From positions 4,712,001-4,776,000 of the forward strand of contig NC_063013.1 in the NCBI RefSeq assembly GCF_020509005.1: 64,000 bases of DNA, given 5' to 3'. The DNA is from Fulvia fulva. Its lineage: Eukaryota; Ascomycota; Dothideomycetes; Mycosphaerellales; Mycosphaerellaceae. Below are positions 56,811 to 64,000 of this stretch, piece after piece. The number at the start of each line of letters is the position of its first letter. Within the stretch, counting starts at the first letter, position 1. The position numbers and the translations under genes were made by a program. Under the pieces are notes generated by a model, which did not search any database, was not told where the DNA came from, and saw nothing but the letters and a program-made list of their open reading frames with translations.

Positions 56811-59800
56811 TCACTTCTTCCACTTAGCATTGAGCATGCCTGCTACCTTACTCGGAAGCGCTACGCCGATGTGTTGGTACTTCTTCGCCCAGCTGCGTGG
56901 ATCTGCGTCCACCTGGGACACCATCTTGCCGTTCTTGTCCTTCGTGGTGACAGTGCGGCTTTCTCGAGGCTCATTGCAGACAACCAACCGTCTGTATTTG
57001 CTAGCATTGAGGACGGCCCAGCCGGCGAACCAGTTGACCATGTAATCGGTAGCAGTGGTCTCGTCCTTCTCCCAGATGCCATCGAAGCTCGGTAGATGTT
57101 CTGGTGGGACGGAGACGAGGTTCGAGGTCGGAGATGGGATGCCTCCCGGATCGAAAGGATCCTCATCATCCGGTGGACACAATCTGCAGATGGCATCGTA
57201 GAGCTGCATCCAGCGCTCGTCTTGCCTGCCGTGCTCGGCCGTCTGTTCCATAGCGAGTTTGAGCAGCCAGCCCTTAATGCCAGGACGTGTCGCGATACGA
57301 TTGTTCTCGCCTCCTTCAGGCTTGTATCTGTTAGCTTCTAAAAATGCTTTGATAACTTCTGTCGCTTTCTCTGGATGGTAGACGAAGAGCTCGTCGGTAA
57401 TGAATGCAACATTGCCATGGGGGAAGATACGATCGCAGCAGTACGCTGGTTCTCTGTCTTCGACCTCCGCTACTATGCCATTGGTTCCGAGAGTGAAGAA
57501 CTTTGCGGCTGTCATCGATAGGATATGGTGTAGTCCTGGTATTTCCCACATGGGCACATCCGGGTGTAGCACTATCGAGCAGGCGTTTGTGTGCGTTCGA
57601 CGGAAGTGGTCCCATGCACCGAGAATCTCTGAATGGTATACCTTCAGGCCTGCAGCCTGGAAGTATTCCGCGCAGACCTGGATCTCGACAGTGTGCGTCT
57701 GTGGGAACATCAGGAACACTGCGCGATCGCTTGGCTTATTTCCGTCCCTCTTCGGGAGAAGCTTCTCCGCATCGAGGCCGGCAAGGACTTCGCCAACATT
57801 CACAGCGTGATGTTGCTGTTCAATAGGCTTGTCTGCACTGGCCTCGCTGTTTTGAGCTCCCTCGAAACCTGGCAGATTTGGGAACATTCGAAAGTGCAAT
57901 ACTGACTCATTCGACAGCGTGGATGAAATGTCGTCGAGATACTTCCATCGCTCTGCTCTCGCTGGCCAGATTATAGCGTGCACATCACGAGCTGGTACTG
58001 AGGCGACGAGAGCACTGCCGTGTCTGTTGAGCATCTCTGTCACGGCTTCTGCCTCTGATCTCTGGGTTTTCTTGATGTGAATTCCGCCGAAAGATGTCCG
58101 ACTACCGCCTAGCTCAGTCGAGATGATGTTCTTGAAATCGTCCACCGTTACCACTCTAGTTGCTTTCAAGATAGCATCGGTCCCAAGAAGTCTCTCAATC
58201 TCAGCAAGATCTTGAACCTCGAGCTGTGCCGTTAGTCTAAGTGGCTCCTCCGCGCCGCTCAGACACAACAGCAGAGTTACGTTTGCCGTTGCGTTAGCCA
58301 AGCTCGGCGTTCTAGCCGACTGCAGCACGGAGGATTCTGTCACAGGCGGTGGAGGGGGTGGAGGTTGGAACAGGTTCGGGTTAGGCTGTCGATCTCTGGC
58401 CTCTCCGAATGCCTTTCGATACGAACCAGGACGGCCAGCGTGAATTCCTGTGTCCCGATGTGCGAACTCACATAGGTGATCAGGCTTATTGCAACCGTTT
58501 GGCTGAAGCCACCAATAGCATGTCGTTTCACTCGGACACACTGACCTAGTGGGAAGCTCTGGCGGAGGCGGCGGAGGGATGTCTGCCGACACCGGTGAAG
58601 CACTGTGCTGTGCGCTCGCCGTGGCCCCCTCCTTAAAAGTTCCCGGCGGCCGCGGAGCATAGTCGTGGTGGGCGAACTGGCACTCCTCGTCGGATTTAGA
58701 ACAACCCTGAGGTTGACGCCACCACCAGCAGGTCTTGGGCAATATAGATTCTGCAGGTGGAGCATACGTCGCTGAACCCTTCCCATAAGTCCCTGGAACT
58801 CCGGAATGTACCCCAGTGTCGTAGTGAGCAAACTTACACTCCGCTGCTGTGAATCTACAGCCGCCTCGCAACCAAAATGTGCATGTAGTCTCGTTCGTGC
58901 TAGTCCTCGAGACAATCCCGGAGTTTTGACGAATGGGTACGATGTTGGGACTGTTGTCTCTACCCAGGTCACTAGCTGCGGGACGTGCAGGCATTGGTGG
59001 AGCGGAGGCCTGCAGAGGACTACCAGTCGTGGTGATGTCGAGCGACGGAGCGATGAGCTTGCCTGTCTTGGGGTCGAGCATTGTCAGAGCATGCACATCC
59101 GGAGCTTTCTCATTCCGACTGTACTTCTGAAATCTGTTCTGTTCTGAAAGCTTTGTGAATTTATTGCCGTCTGAATCTTTGGGCGTCTCGCCAGATACGC
59201 GCGGTCTCTCTCTGGGCGCCTTCGGTGCCGTCCAGTTGGCGAAGATATCCTTAGTCGGTGCGCTAGCAGATTTTGTGAAAACTGTCGTAGCCCCAGTGCT
59301 CGGGGCGCTCTTCCTAGCAGCGCTCGACACCAAGGCTTTGGATGGCAAGCCGAATTTCCTCTGCTCTACAGGCTGCTTTACTGCTGGCTGGGTATTGTGT
59401 GCAGGTCTACGATCCTGCAGATCTTCTGGGGATCTGTCTACAGTCGATATCCTCTTATTCACGGATGGTTTCTTGACGACCGCGTTATTGGTGTTGCTTC
59501 GAGCTGGAGGTGCAGGTATAACGGCCGACTTCCTCCTCGATGCGGAGCCCCTCACCTCTGCTAGCAGTGAGTCGCGGGAGTCCTCGCTCGCAGAATCAGA
59601 CTGGCTGCTAGACGATGCTGAAGGTGCACGTCTCTTCGTCGTGATTTTCTTTGCTAAACCTTTCCTTTGGACTTCAGGTTGCTTGACACGATTCTTGGCG
59701 GGTGATGTCTTTGCAGCTCCGTTGCGAGCTCTGTTGTTTGCGAGAGGCACATCTTCCTCAGACGACTCGTCCTCGCCGCCATCATTGTTGTCAGTCTCAT

Positions 59801-60200
59801 CTGGGGAGACAGGTTTACCGCGCTTGCGTCTCTTGGCCTTGCGTCGATCATTGCGGATCTCCTTTTCAACTTCTGCGACCTGAACAGCCTTGTACCAGTC
59901 GTCTTCGTTGAATGGCTGTTCTAGACCTTGCTCTATGCGGGCTTTCCTCGCCTCCCACTCAGGCAAGATCGCGTCACCAACGAAATTGACTGCGGGCTCA
60001 TAGTTGGCGCGGTCAAGTGGATAGCCCTCCCACTTGACCAAGTACTCAGTACATTGATCCTCGGGGTCCCAATGCTCGCAAAGAATCTTTTCGACTGGGT
60101 AGTCATCCCGAGGCTCACTTGGTGCTGTAGAATCAGTAGCGATAGAATCGTCGTCGGAAAGCTCTCGGAACATTGTGTGAGAGGCTGTTTGGCGCGTCAT
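56811..60200 (-). CDS. Chromodomain protein with three CCCH zinc fingers; Chp1-like layout (tentative)
   Basis: A single exon of 1129 aa from MTRQTASHTMF; a GTG lies earlier in the frame. The chromodomain (about 32-85) reads YPVEKILCEHWDPEDQCTEY, then LVKWEGYPLDRANYEP, keeping the aromatic-cage positions for a methyl-lysine. A basic, disordered linker follows (RRKAKRRKRGKP). Three C-x7/8-C-x6-C-x3-H fingers lie at about 437, 488 and 557 (CTFWLRGGC; CWWWRQPQGC; CYWWLQPNGC, each ending in FAH). A SPOC-like segment spans about 630-770 (AIIWPARAERWKYL; LHFRMFPNLPG) and a folded C-terminal domain about 810-1129 (DRAVFLMFPQTHTVEIQVCA; FNPHGN-like sites; final WFAGWAVLNASKYRRLVV). Chromodomain plus SPOC plus a PIN-like end is the order in fission yeast Chp1 of RITS; that link is an inference. 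Its 3' end faces the Zn2Cys6 gene at 63 bp. Confidence 0.82.
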   Translation of the reverse strand: MTRQTASHTMFRELSDDDSIATDSTAPSEPRDDYPVEKILCEHWDPEDQCTEYLVKWEGYPLDRANYEPAVNFVGDAILPEWEARKARIEQGLEQPFNEDDWYKAVQVAEVEKEIRNDRRKAKRRKRGKPVSPDETDNNDGGEDESSEEDVPLANNRARNGAAKTSPAKNRVKQPEVQRKGLAKKITTKRRAPSASSSSQSDSASEDSRDSLLAEVRGSASRRKSAVIPAPPARSNTNNAVVKKPSVNKRISTVDRSPEDLQDRRPAHNTQPAVKQPVEQRKFGLPSKALVSSAARKSAPSTGATTVFTKSASAPTKDIFANWTAPKAPRERPRVSGETPKDSDGNKFTKLSEQNRFQKYSRNEKAPDVHALTMLDPKTGKLIAPSLDITTTGSPLQASAPPMPARPAASDLGRDNSPNIVPIRQNSGIVSRTSTNETTCTFWLRGGCRFTAAECKFAHYDTGVHSGVPGTYGKGSATYAPPAESILPKTCWWWRQPQGCSKSDEECQFAHHDYAPRPPGTFKEGATASAQHSASPVSADIPPPPPPELPTRSVCPSETTCYWWLQPNGCNKPDHLCEFAHRDTGIHAGRPGSYRKAFGEARDRQPNPNLFQPPPPPPPVTESSVLQSARTPSLANATANVTLLLCLSGAEEPLRLTAQLEVQDLAEIERLLGTDAILKATRVVTVDDFKNIISTELGGSRTSFGGIHIKKTQRSEAEAVTEMLNRHGSALVASVPARDVHAIIWPARAERWKYLDDISSTLSNESVLHFRMFPNLPGFEGAQNSEASADKPIEQQHHAVNVGEVLAGLDAEKLLPKRDGNKPSDRAVFLMFPQTHTVEIQVCAEYFQAAGLKVYHSEILGAWDHFRRTHTNACSIVLHPDVPMWEIPGLHHILSMTAAKFFTLGTNGIVAEVEDREPAYCCDRIFPHGNVAFITDELFVYHPEKATEVIKAFLEANRYKPEGGENNRIATRPGIKGWLLKLAMEQTAEHGRQDERWMQLYDAICRLCPPDDEDPFDPGGIPSPTSNLVSVPPEHLPSFDGIWEKDETTATDYMVNWFAGWAVLNASKYRRLVVCNEPRESRTVTTKDKNGKMVSQVDADPRSWAKKYQHIGVALPSKVAGMLNAKWKK

Positions 60201-60735
60201 AACAGCCTCCTCCAGCACCGATGGTCTATACCATGGTCAGGAAGTTGCGTTGTTGACGGTGGTGTTTGCGTGAAGAAGCAGCGAGAAGCGAGAAGCAATA
60301 TATAGTGGGGCAACCGCGGTGGTCCCCTTGGTCTGTGCCTCCCAAAGCGCCTTCCCAGGATGGAAAGAACAGGCTCACTTATGGCAACGTAGACTTACAT
60401 ATCCTATGCTCACATAGCAAGGGCACTGGCTGATGCTGCAGTCTTCATGTCAGTAGTTTCGAGATTGACGGCGGCGAGCACGTTTCGGTTGACATGATTC
60501 ACATGTGTTCAATTACTCGCTACTAAAACAGTCAATGGTATCTCGTATCTCGCTATGCACGCATTACTCGTCAGAGTCAGGTCGCCAGACTCCTTGCTGT
60601 CCTGCATCGTGTGCATGTCGAGCGCGTTCATGAACCGCCTCTGACGGCACAGCAAATCGCAGTCCTGTCGGAAGCGCCATCCGAATGCATTATCCTTCGT
60701 CGAAACCAAAACAGCCTCCCAAACCTAAAACAATG
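60201..60735. other. Intergenic, chromodomain promoter and CHS7 3' region
   Basis: 0.53 kb. Nothing recognised. Confidence 0.5.
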
Positions 60736-61804
60736 CTAAGTGTATGTACTGCCAGTTGACGGTGGCATCGGCCAGTCGTCTTCGGTGATGCTGGACCAAA
60801 ACACCCAGATGATGATCACGGCCAAAAGTGTGAATAGAGTCTCGAATAGGCCGCCGTTGATTTTGCCGTTGGTCCCGTTACAAATATGCACGCTGGCGAC
60901 GTACTGGAAGATCTGTCCGATGACGAACAGAAGTGTTGCAGCGACCAAGAAGTCTGGGTTGTGTTAGCATGGCACATGACGGACCAGACAATTGACATGA
61001 CTTACACATCGGTCGAACTTCTCCCAGCACTCTTAGGACCAGTACCGTCTGCAGCACGAAATATACGAAGAGGAACACAATCGGCACCAGCTGGTACAGA
61101 GTGTACAGCGCATAGGCTTGGTTTGGAGCCGCAAGCGTGTCATCGAAGTAGCCGGTCCAGCTGAAGCCAGTGTCGAGTGCAATATACCCAGTGCCGATGA
61201 ATAGAACCACGGCCGAGCCGAATATGAGCGCGAGCGAAAGTGGTGTGCCGTCGTCAATGAGTTGGTAGCCGACAGCGCCATTCATCATTAAGATCCATAG
61301 TGTCGCAACGACTGCCGCAATGTGTGCTGCCGAGAATGCTCTTCGTACTGCGCCATTGAGAGGAAAGCCGCCGACTGTGAAGATCTCACATATCTCGATG
61401 ATGATAAAGCCAATCAGGAATATTTGCATCTCCCTGCAGCATATTAGTGACCTTCTTCCGTGGTGCAGCTTACGGTAGTTCCGCACCTTCTGCCGACTGC
61501 AGCCTTTTTCCGATCCGACTTCCATAGCAGGAAGGCTGAAATCAGGATTGCAAAGAATGCAATCAATATTGACCCTACTCCAGCATTAACTACTGCCTCT
61601 TGATATAGTGCACCGGTATGCCTTACCCAGGTTGGCAACCTTCACTTCGCCGCCCGAGCTTATGCCCGTGAGCTCGCAGCCTCGATAGAATTCTTGTGTT
61701 GTTCCCCGTGCTCGCGACTCTGAAAACAGGTTGCACACTGGGATGGTTGCGTGTCCACTCCCGCTGTCACGGCAGAAGTCGTGCCATTTTCCGTACTGCG
61801 ACAT
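60736..61804 (-). CDS. CHS7: Chitin synthase export chaperone Chs7
   Basis: Exons 61804-61627, 61574-61487, 61433-61006 and 60953-60736; introns 46-53 nt; 303 aa. It starts MSQYGKWHDFCRDSGSGHAT. The first 60 residues carry the conserved lumenal cysteines (FC; PVCNLF; GCELTGI). Seven membrane helices follow: GSILIAFFAILISAFLLW, MQIFLIGFIIIEICEIF, AAHIAAVVATLWILMM, ALIFGSAVVLFIGTGYIA, YQLVPIVFLFVYFVLQ, FLVAATLLFVIGQIFQYV, LFTLLAVIIIWVFWSSI. The motifs LDTGFSWTGYFD and NGGLFETLFT are Chs7-specific. It resides in the ER and is needed for exit of class IV (Chs3-type) chitin synthase. It ends SITEDDWPMPPST, typical of the family. Confidence 0.95.
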
Positions 61805-63699
61805 GGTGGTCGCTACGCGCTATCTCGCGGTGACGGTGTCAAGCTATCCGATGTGCTGGAAGCGTTCGGTATGCGGCTCGTGGGCTGGAAGGGTGGTTCG
61901 AAGCTCGCTCACTCGCTCGAGGGTCCGAGGGTGTCGTGGTGCGGCCGGGGGTATTAGGCGAATTACTATGTGGTGTGCAGTCGGTGAACGAACGTCGTCC
62001 GGGCGTGCAAAGACGCTCCGATCAATGCGTCGTGCGGCGGGCAAACAACCAGGCGATGGAGGCTCAGCAGGTTTCCAGCACAGGCTGCACAGCTCGTCCT
62101 GCTGATGAAACAGCAGGCTGGCGGGCTTCGCGCTCTCCCGCTCGCTTGGGCCGGCGAATGGCGCGGGCTGCACGCTTCTTAAATTACAGCGGCCGCTAAG
62201 GAAGTCAGTCTATGATGGGGAATCTCTGTTGGATCTCGATATCAGACAGCAATAGTGGTCGTCGTGGTGTGCATGTTCATCACATGTCCGTAAGAAGTCG
62301 TGCAGCAAGTGTGCGCACCTCCCAGCCTGGGCGTGGGCGTATCGTCAGACGTCAGACGCCAGCCTCTGAGCCTCCTGTGCAAAGCGGGAGGGAGGAGCGA
62401 TATGCCAAGTCGAAATCTACAGTAGCACTCTATCATGTGGCCAATCAGACACGAGGAAACATGGCCAAATGATCCTTGCTGCAAGGGTCGGAGCACTCGG
62501 TGCAGGCGCCCATCATCTTTCTTCTGCTATAACATCATCATCATCAACATCATCATCAACATCATCATCACCATCACCTCCTCCCAGCCACCCCACTGAC
62601 CGATACCTGATGAGCAGCTCACGAGCGACATATTCACCGATCGCTCATTCCTCGGAAGCTAATGGCGAGATCGAAACTGTCGTCGGACATGATAGCAGTA
62701 CTGACGTGGGGCAAGGGATGTTACAGAATTAGAGAGCTGTCAAGACTACCTTCGCCTTGCTGAGATGGCAGGAGATGAGCCCTGGAGATTGGAGCCTTTC
62801 AACATCTTATGCCAGGCATTGTTTGATATTCCGGACTGCACAGCGCTCGGACACCAAACCGGCAGCATGGAGCTTGCAGCACCTTCTATGCTGCTGATCT
62901 GTACGAAAAGCTTTCGTCGTGAGCATCGTGCGAGAGATGGAAATTCTTCATCTTCAGTGCCATCGCCAGCTCCGGGATGGGCCTTGTGGGATGCGAGGCG
63001 TCTTATCGCTGACTTGTCTTGCCTGCTGAGGAAAGTGATCCAGAAATCGCCGGCCATGAGACCATCCACTCATCTTGCTTGATTGGGTGTCATCAGGTAC
63101 TGCTTCGGCTCTGCTCGAGTCAGATGGCAGATGGCTGTCGAAGTTGTTGATCTGATAAAGTCACATTCTCAAAATAGGCCGCGAGCACACAGTCTGGCTT
63201 ACCCACCCTCGCTGGTCTTTGGTTGCAGGAAGGAGCAAATAAGTCATTGGACTTCCCGCCATGCCCGTCTCAATACTCATACTGAGCAGAGACCAGGACC
63301 TCAGCCAATCTGCATTGGGGGCCACAGTTGTGACTTGGATCGATGGTATCACTCATTGCTAGATGCATTCACCCTTCAAATTCCCGCCGTACGTCACATG
63401 CTACTCGTTGCCACATGTGGCCTGGGCGGCACAATCGAGTGCGACGTCCACATGCGCTCTGTCTTGCTGGCTGATGCAAATGCTGCCACGGCGTCACTGT
63501 GGGTAATCTCCATAGTGAGCGGATCAACTGTCCAATAACATTGGCGATCAACAGCTGGCATCCATACGCTTCGTCGTCGTTGTTCGGCAACGAAAGCCAG
63601 CACGTGCCAGTGTTGGCGAGACCTCTCGGACTGTTCCGTATGGAGAAAGTTGGGGAGGTCACCTACAACCCTCTAACAAGACATTCAAGGTGCGAATCG
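61805..63699. other. Intergenic with ATC-rich simple repeat
   Basis: 1.9 kb. Holds an (ATC/AAC)n trinucleotide tract at about 62531-62578. Several short ORFs on both strands (for example 62765-63082 plus, 63083-63538 plus) have no recognisable domain. Confidence 0.5.
62531..62578. repeat. ATC-rich trinucleotide repeat
   Basis: Runs of catcat with regular catcaac interruptions. Not inside a supported gene. Confidence 0.9.
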
Positions 63700-64000
63700 A
63701 TGCTCCAGGTCGCGCTAACCAGTACAATCATACAGTTTACAGCACATCGACCACTTCGGTCACTTTGGACTGCAGTCACTTGTGGTGCGATCTTATTCCT
63801 GTTGGCCGGAGCACATGCCATATTCTCACGGCAAAACGGGGGCGTACTTCGTTCACTGATGACTGTATCGAATGCCAGAGACAAATCAACTCCTCGAGTG
63901 GCGCTCGTAGTCGCTAGCCAACTACGTGATAACACAACATGGCTGAACGATGGCTTCCCAGTATGGCAGCAACACATCTATGTTACAGACGACCCTAATG
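63700..64000 (+). CDS. N-terminus of a DUF3431-like type II membrane protein, cut by the window edge
   Basis: From ATG 63700 the frame stays open for 100 codons to the end of the window. MLQVALTSTIIQFTAHRPLR is followed by one membrane helix (WTAVTCGAILFLLAGAHAIF, about 23-42), a short stem, then RVALVVASQLRDNTTWLNDG and HIYVTDDPN. The VALVVAS, D-x-TWL and IYV-x-DDP pattern is the start of the DUF3431 domain, a glycosyltransferase-like family of fungal Golgi-type proteins. Function is not established. The C-terminal catalytic part lies beyond the window, so an early intron or lesion cannot be excluded. Confidence 0.65.
   Translation, partial: MLQVALTSTIIQFTAHRPLRSLWTAVTCGAILFLLAGAHAIFSRQNGGVLRSLMTVSNARDKSTPRVALVVASQLRDNTTWLNDGFPVWQQHIYVTDDPN

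Noticed and set aside
62531..62578. ATC repeat as a possible CRISPR-like or coding repeat
   Set aside because: It is a plain trinucleotide microsatellite without spacers or a supported reading frame.

Overview
This window is nuclear DNA of a filamentous ascomycete (Pezizomycotina), most likely a Dothideomycete, though the order is an inference. Evidence: short GT-AG introns (about 45-80 nt) with CTAAC/CTGAC-like branch sites; a Hog1-type MAPK, a group III (GanB/GNA-3-like) G-alpha, Set2, Pcf11 and Chs7; and repeats carrying the CpA-to-TpA / TpG-to-TpA signature of repeat-induced point mutation (RIP).

Left edge, 1-11.0 kb: a repeat block. It holds three RIP-mutated Tad1-like LINE copies or fragments, a RIP-mutated Ty3/gypsy remnant, and one much less mutated minus-strand LINE insertion (about 7434-10326) bounded by a 15-bp direct repeat. 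A further RIP-mutated, gene-free block runs to about 11.0 kb.

11.2-33.6 kb: RCF2 (mitochondrial supercomplex factor); a non-autonomous pogo/Fot1-like element with perfect 66-bp inverted repeats and a TA duplication; an AT-hook protein; SET2 (H3K36 methyltransferase); POP8 (RNase P/MRP); PCF11 (mRNA 3' end formation); a small secreted I9-type protein with a 12-nt microexon; a bHLH factor; a SAE2/CtIP-like repair protein; an F-box protein; and a seven-knuckle CCHC protein.

34.8-48.2 kb: a broken dynamin-like GTPase gene, a pfkB-family kinase, the adenylyl-cyclase-associated protein (CAP/Srv2) whose start needs a GC-AG intron, a broken GFO/IDH/MocA oxidoreductase, AVL9, ETF-alpha and HOG1 (nine exons).

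50.8-64 kb: the G-alpha subunit, dolichyl-diphosphatase, a Zn2Cys6 factor with an apparent single-base frameshift, a large chromodomain/CCCH protein, CHS7 (chitin synthase export chaperone) and the start of a DUF3431-like membrane protein running off the right edge.

The genes form no operon or biosynthetic cluster. They are mostly conserved housekeeping and signalling genes. G-alpha, CAP and HOG1 belong to cAMP and stress signalling, and SET2, PCF11 and the chromodomain protein to chromatin and transcription. I see no tRNA, rRNA or CRISPR array. Exon boundaries were set by eye from splice consensus, phase and family conservation; every spliced model given as intact sums to a multiple of three.
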